Below, piece after piece: positions 46,120 to 57,809 of a stretch of DNA of 64,000 nucleotides. The position numbers and the translations under genes are program-made. The notes beneath the pieces are model-generated. The model made no database searches and was not told the DNA's origin. It worked only from the letters and a program-made list of their open reading frames with translations. Position 1 is the stretch's first letter. Each line of letters opens with the position of its first letter. This DNA is from Meghimatium bilineatum (lineage: Eukaryota > Mollusca > Gastropoda > Stylommatophora > Philomycidae), in contig CM067298.1 in the NCBI GenBank assembly GCA_034231615.1, forward strand, positions 3,291,834 through 3,355,833, in the 5' to 3' direction.

Positions 46120-46610
46120 ATTTTGGATAACGTTATGCAAGTGCTAATTGTAAATAACATAAATATGAGAATTATAAAATGCTACATCTATTCTATATTA
46201 ATGTATGGCTCAGAAACATGGACATGTAACACACAACTAGAAGACAAGAATTATGTCTTTGATATGTGGATATATAGAAGAATTAAGAGAACTTCACTGA
46301 AATAAAAGGAAAACAAAACCAAAGAGACTATAACAACACGTTGCACAAAAAATAACTATACATGGAATAAGAATCACAGAAATGAAGTGTATTGGACGTA
46401 TTAAAAGACATGACACCTTGTTGAAGACCTTACGTGAAGGTAAAGTCAAAGGGAAGCGAGCAGGAGGTAGACAGAGATACAAGTGGAAGAGTAACATCAC
46501 AAGATGGACAGGTTACAGTCTAGCAGAGTGTACCACCAAGACAAGAGACAAGGGATGTTGGGGGTCCGTTGCAGCCAACCTTCGTTGCGGAGACGGTACT
46601 TGATGATGAT
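46120..46610 (+). pseudogene. LINE post-RT and C-terminal relic
   Basis: Codons read SILMYGSETWTCNTQLEDKN and FDMWIYRRIKRTS. After breaks they continue GKRAGGRQRYKWKSNITRW, TGYSLAECT and VAANLRCGDGT with a stop and TGATGATGAT tail. The LLYGSETWT segment, the M-W-x-YRR-x-x-R-x-S segment and the GRQRY-W tail are classical RTE-like LINE signatures. Confidence 0.78.
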
Positions 46611-46659
46611 AATGACTTGTCATATATATCTCTAATGAAAAGAAAGAAAATATTCCAAC

Positions 46660-46712
46660 TTTAGCAGGAGGTAACCAAATATTCCAACTTTAGCAGGAGG
46701 TAACCAAATTAA
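46660..46712 (+). repeat. 30-bp direct repeat, two copies
   Basis: ATTCCAACTTTAGCAGGAGG followed by TAACCAAAT occurs twice. Confidence 0.9.
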
Positions 46713-46913
46713 CCGATCAGTCACTCTTTGCCGGTCAAGAAAGACTATTTCTATCAAAAGTAACAGAAAGTAGATTACACATTCCGACGCCAATAATATT
46801 AGAAAATATCATTCATAAAATATCCATTCCATCAGATACACAAACATGGTTACAACAAGACGGGCCAATTGTCGGGTTCCATTACCGCTGGTAGACGCAT
46901 GGACGTCAGGGAA

Positions 46914-47346
46914 ACGTCTGCAGTGTCTGTGTAATCATGATGTTTTATATGACATGCACAGGAAGAAACGTCTGCAGTGTCTGTTTAATCATGATTTTTT
47001 ATATGAAATGCACAGGAAGAAATGTCTGCAGTGTCTGTGTAATCATGATGTTTTATATGACATGCACAGGAAGAAATGCCTGCAGTGTCTGTGTAATCAT
47101 GATGTTTTATATAAAGTCACAGGAAGAAATGCCTGCAGTGTCTGTGTAATCATGATGTTTTATATGACATGCACAGGTAAAAATGTCTGCAGTGTCTATG
47201 TTTTGATGATGTTTTATATGACATGCACAGGTAGAAATGTCTGCAGTGTCTATGTTTTGATGATGTTTTATATGACATGCACAGGTAGAAATGTCTGCAG
47301 TGTCTGTGTTTTGATGATGTTTTATATGACATGCACAGGAAGAAAT
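46914..47346 (+). repeat. 54-bp minisatellite, eight copies
   Basis: Unit of 54 bp with GTCTGCAGTGTCTGTGTAAT and GATGTTTTATATGACATGCA. The period is a multiple of three, so an 18-residue repeat is open from 46846 to 47385; no protein family is evident. Confidence 0.95.
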
Positions 47347-47529
47347 GCATTAAAACACGTACACATAGAAGTTATTAATTTATAGTTCACAGTGTCATCT
47401 CGTTCATCTTCCTGGTCTGTACAGACGCTTAGTTGTGGACAATTAGATATTCACAGAAAACATTGACAATGTCTATGCAAGACAACAATAAAATATTTTG
47501 TCTATGGATGCTATGGATAATGAGATTGC

Positions 47530-49012
47530 ATGATTTATTCATCAAATTTCTATTCTCTGTTGTGTAAACTATGTCCTGATTTATTCATCAAATTTCTATT
47601 CTCTGTTGTGTAAACTATGTCCTGATTTATTCATCAAATTTCTATTCTCTGTTGTGTAAACTATGTCCTGATTTATTCATCAAATTTCTATTCTCTGTTG
47701 TGTAAACTATGTCCTGATTTATTCATCAAATTTCTATTCTCTGTTGTGTAAACTATGTCCTGATTTATTCATCAAATTTCTATTCTCTGTTGTGTAAACT
47801 ATGTCCTGATTTATTCATCAAATTTCTATTCTCTGTTGTGTAAACTATGTCCTGATTTATTCATCAAATTTCTATTCTCTGTTGTGTAAACTATGTCCTG
47901 ATTTATTCATCAAATTTCTATTCTCTGTTGTGTAAACTATGTCCTGATTTATTCATCAAATTTCTATTCTCTGTTGTGTAAACTATGTCCTGATTTATTC
48001 ATCAAATTTCTATTCTCTGTTGTGTAAACTATGCCCTGATTTATTCATCAAATTTCTATTCTCTGTTGTGTAAACTATGCCCTGATTTATTCATCAAATT
48101 TCTATTTTCTGTTGTGTAAACTATGCCCTGATTTATTCATCAAATTTCTATTCTCTGTTGTGTAAACTATGTCCTGATTTATTCATCAAATTTCTATTCT
48201 CTGTTGTGTAAACTATGTCCTGATTTATTCATCAAATTTCTATTCTCTGTTGTGTAAACTATGTCCTGATTTATTCATCAAATTTCTATTCTCTGTTGTG
48301 TAAACTACGTCCTGATTTATTCATCAAATTTCTATTCTCTGTTGTGTAAACTATGTCCTGATTTATTCATCAAATTTCTATTCTCTGTTGTGTAAACTAT
48401 GTCCTGATTTATTTATCAAATTTCTATTCTCTGTTGTGTAAAATATGTCCTGATTTATTCATCAAATTTCTATTCTCTGTTGTGTAAACTATGTCCTGAT
48501 TTATTCATCAAATTTCTATTCTCTGTTGTGTAAACTATGTCCTGATTTATTCATCAAATTTCTATTCTCTGTTGTGTAAACTATGTCCTGATTTATTCAT
48601 CAAATTTCTATTCTCTGTTGTGTAAACTATGTCCTGATTTATTCATCAAATTTCTATTCTCTGTTGTGTAAACTATGTCCTGATTTATTCATCAAATTTC
48701 TATTCTCTGTTGTGTAAACTATGTCCTGATTTATTCATCAAATTTCTATTCTCTGTTGTGTAAACTATGTCCTGATTTATTCATCAAATTTCTATTCTCT
48801 GTTGTGTAAACTATGTCCTGATTTATTCATCAAATTTCTATTCTCTGTTGTGTAAACTATGTTCTGATTTATTCATCAAATTTCTATTCTCTGTTGTGTA
48901 AACTATGTCCTGATTTATTCATCAAATTTCTATTCTCTGTTGTGTAAACTATGTCCTGATTTATTCATCAAATTTCTATTCTCTGTTGTGTAAACTATGT
49001 CCTGATTTATTT
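47530..49012 (+). repeat. 46-bp satellite, about 32 near-identical copies
   Basis: Unit with CTGATTTATTCATCAAATTT and CTATTCTCTGTTGTGTAAAC. Copies differ by only isolated substitutions (TATGCCC, TACGTCC, TTTATCA), so the array is young or actively homogenised. Confidence 0.98.
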
Positions 49013-49204
49013 TTGTCTGTTTCATTATCACATTCAATGGAAAATCATTTGTTTACTTCTTTATTTGAGAACATTATAACCTTGTACAGTGTTTCTCTAT
49101 TTTTGTTTTCGCCCGACTTTCTCCTCTATCCGTGACAATCTCTTGCATGAACGCAACCCCCAGGAACATCTCCCAAATACAACTTGACTTTCTTCAAGGT
49201 TTCT

Positions 49205-49500
49205 TGCTATATAGCTATCTTGCTATGTAGCTATCTTACTATATAGCTATCTTGCTATGTAGCTATCTTGCTATGTTAAGATCTTGCTATGTAGCTATCT
49301 TGCTATGTAGCTATCTTGCTATGTAGCTATCTTGCTATGCAGCTATCTTGCTATGTAGCTATCTTGCTATGTAGCTATCTTGCTATGTAGCTATCTTGCT
49401 ATGTAGCTATCTTGCTATGTAGCTATCTTGCTATGTAGCTATCTTGCTATGTAGCTATCTTGCTATGTAGCTATCTTGCTATGTTAAGATCTTGCTATCT
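49205..49500 (+). repeat. 16-bp minisatellite
   Basis: About eighteen copies of TTGCTATGTAGCTATC, with GTTAAGATC variants. Confidence 0.96.
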
Positions 49501-49659
49501 TGATTTCTTTCTATCTTGATATATTACTACGTTCCTATTTTGGTGTTTTTTTGTAATTTTGCTATATTTCTATGTTGATATATTAATATGTAGCTATGTT
49601 GCTGTATTTGCTATACAGCACATGTCCTTGAAGTAGTTACCTTTATATGCGAATACAGG

Positions 49660-50028
49660 AGAAAGAGGGAGTTACATACAACAGCACTTAATTGGTTGAT
49701 AATCGATACATCAATACACGCTGTAGTACTCACAGACTCTCGAAGCATGCTGCGCAAGATAGAAAAATACATGCTGAGAAAGGGAATGGTTTTATCTATT
49801 GAGTAACTCATTTGTCCAGAGCATTACTTGGATATGATGCCCGTGTTATGCCGGGATCAGATGGCACGAGAGAGCCGACTCTCGGCAGGCAATGCGGCGA
49901 TAAACGGCACAATGCTGAGAAGAGATAAATCAGACTTGATTAAAGCAATCATAAATTCATTGCAAGAAGAAGATGAGGTTAAAGAGAATGATAACGTTCA
50001 CATACAAAGAATGTCAGAAATGGGAGTG
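49660..50028 (+). pseudogene. RNase-H LINE 3' relic, plus strand
   Basis: Codons read VVLTDSRSMLRKIEKYML (the third RNase H acidic motif), then SAGNAAINGTMLRRDKSDLI and NDNVHIQRMSEMGV. The frame changes near 49830. It ends where an opposite-strand copy of the same family begins. Confidence 0.7.
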
Positions 50029-50790
50029 TCTTGATTCTTGATTAGGAACAAGCGTCACAACACTGGGAGCATTCCCATATATGTTCTGCTTGCTGTTCTG
50101 TCAGCCATCTAAATGTGTATAATCTCAGTGTCCCAGTCAGTTGCTGAACACGCGTTCCCCTGATCCCTCAGGAGAGGAAGCACCCTCTCCCATCGCCTCC
50201 AGCCACCCCCATCTCCACAACTCTCTAAACACGTACATCATCCCGCCCGACCCCCTCCTCGTCTTCTCGCAGGACATCCATGACCGCTCCAATAAATTCA
50301 ATCCCGTCTCTTCCTATCTCGGTGCCGTTTACCAAGGCTTTACCAGCCAACACTGCGGCTCATTCGTTTCCCCTGACCCCAGCATGACCTTGACAGTAGA
50401 TCCATGCAATGCTCTGCGCGTTGTTGAGAAGACAATGTTCCCCCAGCTCCGATCACACACCTTTCTATCTTGCGCAGCATACTTTGAGAGTCCGATAGAA
50501 TCACTGAGTCTGTTGGTGGTTGCGTCGCCAGCCAAGTGAGAGCTGCTGTCACCACTTCTATTTCCATTCTCATACTCGATGTTGTAGTGGGGTACGCAGC
50601 TGACCTCTCAGCTAATTTCTTGCCACCTTGGTAGTCCACGAAACCACAACCACAGCCGCTTGCCCCCCACCCCCCGTGTCACCGAGCCGTCTGTATAAAT
50701 TATCGCATCATGTGGCCTCGAGTGCCGCAGCGCGAGTCCCCGGATCATTCCGGGCAGTGTCTAGAGGTAGGGAAGGACAAGTTTTTTTGT
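50029..50790 (-). pseudogene. RNase-H LINE 3' relic, minus strand
   Basis: The minus strand reads IIYTDGSVTRG (first RNase H acidic motif), RSAAYPTTTSSMRMEIEVV, SVILSDSQSMLRKIE, then MDVLREDEEGVGRDDVRV and a knuckle-like tail before TAATCAAGAATCAAGA at the 3' end. Frameshifts are frequent. With the plus-strand relic at 49660-50028 it forms a tail-to-tail pair. Confidence 0.72.
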
Positions 50791-50817
50791 TTTTTTTTAA
50801 ACTCGAAGATTGCGAAA

Positions 50818-50920
50818 TCAATATCTAACCGGTACTCTGAGTCTGCATACACTGGGATGGCTGCTGGAACGAAGGGCGGAGCACTTATGGTGCTAGCTTC
50901 TAATCAAGAATCAAGAACAA
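50818..50920 (+). pseudogene. RNase-H LINE terminal fragment
   Basis: About 100 bp matching the end of the same family: GGCTGCTGGAACGAAGGGCG, then GGAGCACTTATGG and TCTAATCAAGAATCAAGAAC. It resembles 35760-35850. Confidence 0.55.
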
Positions 50921-51582
50921 TCTAAGTCCGCTACCATTCTCAAACTCCTGCTGGTTACCAGGATGTAATTCGAAGAGCGAGATACGTTGTGAGTTACATT
51001 TTAGCTGCATGTCAGCGGTTTTTGGCTTGACACATCCGACTTCACAATGTCTGATGGGAATGGCTATATCGCACTTTCATTTATGAGGTATGCAGGTATC
51101 TTAACCCTTAAACTCCTTAGTCCCCTCTTAAGATATAGCAGGTCTCAGATATTTTTGACTTCCCTCACCAAACAGGTAACACACTGAAGACAAATGTAGT
51201 TCATAAAGTACGCTTACCTACCAGAAGACATCAACCGAAAAACCTGCACTTAACAAACTTGTCATGTTTTTATGATCACTTTGCTGTGACATTTTCCCTA
51301 CATCATTTACAAGTCTGTTGTGATATTTTATATCTCCTGAATGAGTGGAGGGTAGATTAACCTGCTGTGTGCTGGGAACACTCATATGTCAAATATTGGT
51401 GTATCAGGCAGATGGAATTGTACGTGTGCGGTCACCTCTGACTATAAAGAGATCAACCACAGGTATCGGGAAACGGTCTGATACTGGAAGTGCCAGTTCT
51501 GTGGTAACACTAGGCAAATGTGAAAATGAAAGAAAATAGGTACAAGTGATAGCAATAATTTAAAATAAAAAATACTAGTAAT
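50921..51582. other. Unassigned sequence
   Basis: No gene or repeat is recognised. A 64-codon frame at 51345-51539 has a hydrophobic start but no family resemblance. Confidence 0.35.
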
Positions 51583-51624
51583 CAGACACTGAGACACGCA
51601 TTTCGACTAAAAGTCTTCATCAGG
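51583..51624 (-). other. Hammerhead-like stem motif, best match
   Basis: The minus strand reads CCTGATGAAGACTTTTAGTC followed by GAAATGCG. CTGATGA, a short stem-loop (GAC/GTC) and GAAA is the layout of a hammerhead ribozyme core. Helices I and III are not clear by eye. The downstream T/A-rich tail resembles those of the motifs at 812, 1352, 13719 and 62296. Confidence 0.45.
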
Positions 51625-51699
51625 ACGAAAGACAACACAGGAAACAATATACTAAACATAGGAAAGCACATTTAATGATGACACGATGAATAGATTAAA

Positions 51700-51945
51700 G
51701 CCTGGGGTATGAAACGTGTGACATAGAAGAGATTATAGCGTGGCATGAAACGTGTCACGGAGAAGAGATTAAAGCGTGGTATGAAACGTGTCACGGAGAA
51801 GAGATTATAGCGTGGTATGAAACGTGTCACATAGAAAAGATTATAGCGTGGCATGAAACGTGTCACGGAGAAGAGTTTAAAGCGTGGTATGAAACGTGTC
51901 ACGGAGAAGAGATTATAGCGTGGTATGAAACGTGTCACGGAGAAG
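51700..51945 (+). repeat. 36-bp minisatellite
   Basis: About 6.5 copies of a unit with GCGTGGTATGAAACGTGTCA and GAGAAGAGATTATA. CACATAGAA and CACGGAGAA variants mix, suggesting partial higher-order blocks. Confidence 0.94.
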
Positions 51946-52094
51946 AGAAAGCTCAAAGCTGGAAAGGCCTAGCACGGTAAGAGAATACAGACCTAGCATG
52001 GCGAGTGAATAGGATGGACAATAAATTGATGATGATTTGAGATATAATATCTCAGAGTCGACCTTACACTTAGAATATCTCAAGTATATATCGC

Positions 52095-52430
52095 ATACAT
52101 CAAAGTTATCTCTGCATACATCAAAGTTATCTCTGCATACATCAAAGTTAACATACATCAAAGTTATCTCTGCATACACCAAAGTTATCTCTGCATACAT
52201 CAAAGTTATCTCTGCATACATCAACGTTATCTCTGCATACATCAAAGTTATCTCTGCATACACCAAAGTTATCTCTGCATACATCAAAGTTATCTCTGCA
52301 TACATCAAAGTTATCTCTGCATACATCAAAGTTATCTCTGCATACATGAAAGTTATCTCTGCATACACCAAAGTTATTTCCGCATACATCAAAGTTAACA
52401 CACATCAAAGTTAACATACATCAAAGTTAT
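52095..52430 (+). repeat. 21-bp minisatellite
   Basis: About sixteen copies of a unit with TCTCTGCATACATCAAAGTT. The 21-bp period gives 7-residue repeats on both strands. Confidence 0.96.
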
Positions 52431-53317
52431 ACAAATACACAAAACTCAGACGTATATTATCATTGCCTGCGAGGAACGGCTGCAGCCATCTGTAACAAAA
52501 TGTATTTGAACAGAATAAAGTACACTAAGCTGCAACTTTGTACATGTATGTCATTCTTATAGTCTCCATCAAATAAGAAATGCATTTTAGCAAGTTTATA
52601 TTGTTTAACGCATATTCAACAAATACAAACTCAATGTTTGAAATAATCTAACCGTCTTACAAAATACATGCACGACCAATCGGTAATTTAGCGTAGCGGC
52701 TCCGTTCACCCGTCCATCTCCCACGCCATAGCCCAAAAAAAATATTTCTTTCTCCACGTATAGAAGAGTTCTTAAACGTTGAACTAGGAATTCGATTGAT
52801 TCCACGGTCCTGTATAGCTGGCTTGATCTGCTCTCTGATTCTCTTAGGTTCAAACGCGATAATCACTGTGTCTGGATGGTGGAAAGTTACTGTAGATTTG
52901 GAGATATTCTAAGAAACGTTTATAGCGACTTGAGAGACCGACCAGTGTTGTTCTGTGAGGCGTTGTCAGAATGTCTCCTAGGTCAAATTAAAACTTTAGG
53001 GGGGGGGGAAGGGGAGGGGGGATTTGTAGATAAATCTAGAAGGAAGAATGCAAACACACAGAGTGAGAGAAATATGTATGTTGGTTGTCCCTGACAAGTG
53101 ATAGTGACCGTTTGTTATTTCCACTTTATGAAATGAACTTCAGTTAGCTATGTCCTTGACTATAAGTTCATAGTTGGTTAGCTATCTGCTGTCCTTTCTA
53201 CTCACGTCGCTATTAAGCACCGTGGAGGGGGGGAGGAGGTGAAATTATATGTCTTTGGATATTTGGGTCGCATTAGACAGTCATCTCGTGTCTTAATAAG
53301 AGTTCTTTGATTGTTTC
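52431..53317. other. Unassigned sequence
   Basis: Overlapping frames on both strands at 52605-53094 have no recognised domain. G-rich runs lie near 53000 and 53225. Confidence 0.4.
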
Positions 53318-54035
53318 TACTCATCTAGTGCTTTCTTGTTTCCACTCATCTAGTTCTTTCTTGTTTCCACTCATCCAGTGCTTTCTTGTTTCCACTCATC
53401 TAGTTCTTTCTTGTTTCCACTCATCCAGTGCTTTCTTGTTTCCACTCATCTAGTGCTTTCTTGTTTCCACTCATCTAGTGCTTTCTTGTTTCCACTCATC
53501 TAGTGCTTTCTTGTTTCCACTTATCTAGTTCTTTCTTGTTTCCACTCATCTAGTGCTTTCTTGTTTCCACTCATCTAGTGCTTTCTTGTTTCCACTTATC
53601 TAGTTCTTTCTTGTTTCCACTCATCTAGTGCTTTCTTCTTTCCACTCATCCAGTGCTTTCTTGTTTCCACTCATCCAGTGCTTTCTTGTTTCCACTCATC
53701 CAGTGCTTTCTTGTTTCCACTCATCCAGTGCTTTCTTGTTTCCACTCATCTAGTGCTTTCTTGTTTCCACTCATCTAGTTCTTTCTTGTTTCCACTCATC
53801 TAGTGCTTTCTTGTTTCCACTCATCTAGTTCTTTCTTGTTTCCACTCATCTAGTGCTTTCTTGTTTCCACTCATCTAAGTCTTTCTTGTTTCCACTCATC
53901 CAGTGCTTTCTTGCTTCCACTCATCTAGTGCTTTCTTGTTTCCACTCATCTAGTGCTTTCTCGTTTCCACTCATCTAGTGCTTTTTTTTCCACTCATCTA
54001 GTGCTTTCTTGTTTCCACTCATCTAGTGCTTTCGA
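53318..54035 (+). repeat. 25-bp minisatellite, about 28 copies
   Basis: Unit with GTGCTTTCTTGTTTCCACTC and ATCTA. CCAGTG and TAGTTC variants alternate. Confidence 0.97.
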
Positions 54036-54310
54036 AAGTGAGAAACGAGGACATTCGACAAAAAAACAGGCACCACCCCAATCTTAGTATATATGAAGAG
54101 ACAACAGATCAAATGGTTTGCACACATCAACAGACAACCACCAGACTGCATACCACAGAAAACTATGCTACTCAAATACAGTGAAGGCAGACCATGAAAA
54201 CGATGGACCACCGAAACAAAAGACGCGACAAAATGCCACAATATACTCAGCACACAAGAGGGCCGTCTCCAGAAAACTCTTCTACCCCTGACACTGAAAG
54301 GCAATAAAGG
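54036..54310 (+). pseudogene. LINE C-terminus relic
   Basis: The plus strand reads KVRNEDIRQKTGTTPILVYM, QQIKWFAHINRQ, EGRP, a stop, RWTTETKDATK and LLPLTLKGNKG. The VRN-x-x-IR-x-x-TG and QIKWF-H segments are typical of RTE-like LINE tails. It is the plus-strand counterpart of 6360-6690. Confidence 0.7.
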
Positions 54311-54319
54311 GTTTAGCGA

Positions 54320-54350
<31 letters not shown>

Positions 54351-54373
54351 GATAGATAGATAGATAAATAGAT
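54320..54373 (+). repeat. Interrupted (TAGA)n microsatellite
   Basis: GATA repeats with two GATAAATA interruptions, at the end of the LINE relic. Confidence 0.95.
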
Positions 54374-54374
54374 C

Positions 54375-54500
54375 TAGTCCTTGGTCTTCCTCCTGTCCTG
54401 TAGCACGATCTTCAGCTGATGCATGCACCTAGGGCTGGCTTTGTTGGGTCCATTCTCATGATGTGGCTAAACCACCTGGTTCGGTAGATGGTTATACTAG
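54375..54500 (-). pseudogene. LINE C-terminus relic
   Basis: The minus strand reads RWFSHIMRMDPTKPAL and then GGRPRT. WF-H-x-MRMDP is typical of post-RT LINE tails. It is tail to tail with the relic at 54036-54310, with the microsatellite between. Confidence 0.55.
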
Positions 54501-54549
54501 TCGAAAGGAAAAAATTGTTAAATATAAAAAGACAGTTTATTATTTTACA

Positions 54550-54850
54550 CAGTTTTCAACTGCCTGTGAAGCACATGTATTTAACCCCATGTTAATCTAG
54601 TGTCTTCAACGTCATGTGAATCTCGTGTCTTCAACTCCATGTGAATCTCGTGTCTTCAACTCCATGTGAATCTCGTGTCTTCAACTCCATGTGAATCTCG
54701 TGTCTTCAACTTCATGTGAATCTCGTGTCTTCAACTCCATGTGAATCTCGTGTCTTCAACTCTATGTGAATCTCGTGTCTTCAGCTTCATGTGAATCTCG
54801 TACCTTCAACTCCATGTGAATTTCGTGTCTTCAATTCCACGTGAAGCACT
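54550..54850 (+). repeat. 25-bp minisatellite
   Basis: About ten copies of a unit with TTCAACTCCATGTGAATCTC. Outer copies are diverged. Confidence 0.93.
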
Positions 54851-55006
54851 TGTGTTTATCAAACATATTCGTTTTTGTCTGTAACTAATTGTTATTTCTT
54901 CCACTTCTTTCCATTGCGTTCTTTCCTCTTCTTCTTTTCCGAGAGTCTCTTGCGTGTTTTACAACTGTACTCATCTTGCTAAATGTTTGATGGTTGCCTT
55001 ATCTTC

Positions 55007-55045
<39 letters not shown>

Positions 55046-55289
55046 ATTTCTCCCCATGTCAACACAGTTCTTGTCATGAATTTCTTATTTCTAATCATAT
55101 AAAATTTCAATTCCTGCATCCATACTGAAGTCGGATGTGTCAGAACGAAAGGTGCAAATATAGCAGAAAACTGTAAATCATGACAAAACATATTACGTTC
55201 TCATGTGCTACATCCTGCTAATGTGCAGGAGTTTGAGATAGGGCACAGAAGAATTCTTGTATCGCATGACCAGCGTTGCCAGATGACTG
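54851..55289. other. Unassigned sequence with a CT run
   Basis: A CTCTCTAT microsatellite at about 55004-55050. No gene is seen. Confidence 0.45.
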
Positions 55290-55450
55290 AGACCTACTGG
55301 AACATTATAAAATCTCTGGAACATGCTAAAATCTCTGGAACATGCTAAAATCTCTGGAACATGCTAAAATCTCTGGAACATGCTAAATCTACTGGAACAT
55401 GCTAAAATCTACTGGAACATGCTAAAATCTACTGGAAAATGCTTAAATTA
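55290..55450 (+). repeat. 19-bp minisatellite
   Basis: About eight copies of TCTCTGGAACATGCTAAAA, changing to CTACTGGAACATGC. Confidence 0.94.
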
Positions 55451-55529
55451 CGTGAGATGAAGTTAGAAGCACATTTAATCTTGTGGCAGTAATCAGTAAT
55501 CACATAAAATAGATATATCTTTCTAAAAA

Positions 55530-55625
55530 CAATAAGAAGAACACGATGGACTTAAAATGGGTACCAGAAGATAGAAGAAAAAGAGGAAGAGTGATTCTGC
55601 ACAGAATAGCCATCAAAGAGTTATA
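55530..55625 (+). pseudogene. LINE C-terminus relic
   Basis: The plus strand reads MDLKWVPEDRRKRGR and then HRIAIKEL with a stop, matching the W-x-P-x-x-RR-x-RGR tail of LINE polyproteins. Short, with moderate support. Confidence 0.45.
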
Positions 55626-55689
55626 ACTACGGGTCCTTCTACGCTGAAGTAATATAGCAAGACAGTTAGATATAAATATATAGATATAT

Positions 55690-55942
55690 AGAAATAAAGA
55701 TATAGACAGGCAGGCAGGACAGGACAGGACATAGCAGATATACAGGACAGGACATGACAGGACAGGACGGAACGGGCGGACGGACTGACGGACAGACAGA
55801 CAGACGGACCGACTGCCAGAGGCATGGACGGACCGACCGACGGACGGATGGACGGGCGGGGGGGCGCTCGGGCAGGCAGGCATGCAGGAAGACAGACAGA
55901 CAGCCAGATAGATTCACAGACAGGCAGGCAGGCAGACATATG
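55690..55942 (+). repeat. Degenerate GGAC/CAGA/GGCA tetranucleotide region
   Basis: Imperfect tetranucleotide repeats leading into the pure GATA array. Confidence 0.9.
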
Positions 55943-56141
<199 letters not shown>

Positions 56142-56183
56142 TTCTTCTTCTTCTTCTTCTTCTTTCGTTCACTTGAAACATGT

Positions 56184-57809
56184 CTATATCTGTAATTCTG
56201 TCTCCTTAATAAAACTCACTGTCTTTTGTAGTTCATACAGTGTCCCATAGAGCTTTGATTCCAGTGTTGTTTCCTCTGGCCAATATGTCTGCCTCAGCGT
56301 TTCATGCTCAGAACACTCTTGAAGTATATGTTTGGCACTCTGTGCTGCCTGTCCACATGTACACATGGCCGTGTTGCCAATCTTGAACTTTGTATACATG
56401 TGACTGCGGAGTCGGTTGTGTCCTGTTCTGAGACGTAGAATTATAACTTGTTCTGATCTGTTCATAATGTGATAGTCATCTTGTGTTGGTATTTGTGGCT
56501 TTCTTATTGACTTGATCATCTGTTTTTTCTGATGGTAGGTGATTGGTATATCTGGTTGGTCTTCGGCAGCACCTTCCTTAGCCAGTTGGTCTGCTTTTTC
56601 ATTTCCTGGTATTCCACAGTGAGAGGGTATCCACTGCATGGTTACCCTATACTGGTAAGACAATTCGCTAAGTAGATTTTTTAAGTCTGTTAGTTTTCCA
56701 GACTGGAGAGCTTGAAGCACTGACCTTGCATCTGTCAGGAATACCACAGGCTGTAGGCCAGAGTTGGAGTTCAGCAGTTTTTTAGCTGCCACACTAATTG
56801 CCTGGATTTCTGCATCATAATTATTGCAGAATTTTCCTGTCGGTGTTCTGATTGTATCTCTAGGCTTGTGTGGATATTCTATATATACACCTGCACCTCC
56901 ATTCCTCACAGCATTCTGTGCTGACCCATCTGTGTACACTCTGACCCATATATCTTGTGGATATTCCTCATCCAGGAAACTGAGGGTGACTGTCATTCGC
57001 TGCACACTGTTCTGTTCGTCCTCGCTTAGTATTCCTTTCACATGGGTCTGAATGTATATTGGCATTCCATGGCTTTCACTCCACGGGGTTTGTTCTGGTA
57101 CAGGCCTTAAGGGGCTGTCAACTTCATGTAGGTCTGTAAGTTGTCTACGGAGTCGTTTAGCTTGATGGATAAAGCTGCTGCTTTTCAGTCGCCCCATTGC
57201 TAGATTTTGGAATCTTTCCTTCATTGGATGACTTGGCATACACTGAAACTTTTCTGCTTGAATTAGTACTTTTGTGTCTCTGCGTTCGCCAAGTGTTTGC
57301 ATTCTTCCCATTTTCTGCATCTCTGCTATGGGTGTTGATTTCATTGCTCCCAAAATTATTCGAAGTGCCTGGTTTTGCACTTTATCTAGATCTTGTAATG
57401 TGGTGTTTGATGCAGGACACCACGCAGCTGAACCATATTCCAGGTGTGGTCTTATGCCTTGCTGGTAAACTTTACTGAGTATATTTCCACTGGCTCCCCA
57501 TGTGGTTCCACTTAGTTTTCTCAGGATAGCTAGCTTCCTCCTGGCTTTTGTTGTTGCTTTGTTTATGTGCTGCTTCCATGTCAGCTTATCATCAAAAGTA
57601 ACTCCGAGGTATGTGGGTTGTTTGTCTTCTTTCAAGAGCTCTCCATCTATCTTGATATGACCAGCTTCATGTTTTGGTGAGAGGGTAAAGAGTGTAGTGC
57701 TGCACTTATCTGTGTTAATGCTGACGCACCATCTATTTGCCCATAAGGTTAGGGCATCGATAGCTCTTTGTATTTGTTTAGTGGCCACTGTGCATGTTCT
57801 TCCGTGCAC
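56184..57809 (-). pseudogene. LINE copy B ORF, downstream part (RT thumb, RNase H, zinc knuckle)
   Basis: A 541-codon frame, out of frame with the upstream part by one base near 57790; the real polyprotein would span both. The post-catalytic RT region has YLGVTFDDKLTWKQHI (residues 67-82). RNase H carries its four acidic residues in VYTDGS (D294), AEIQAI (E334), FLTDAR (D360) and NEKADQLA (D407). A C-C-H-C knuckle follows (CTCGQAAQSAKHILQEC, residues 483-499) and the end is FIKETELQI. RNase H removes RNA from the hybrid after reverse transcription. The WPEETTLESKLYG segment (510-522) is the ancestor-like form of the unit amplified at 62420-62697. Confidence 0.9.

Noticed and set aside
52605-53094. 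Overlapping frames on both strands
   Set aside because: Frames on both strands have similar length and none resembles a known family.
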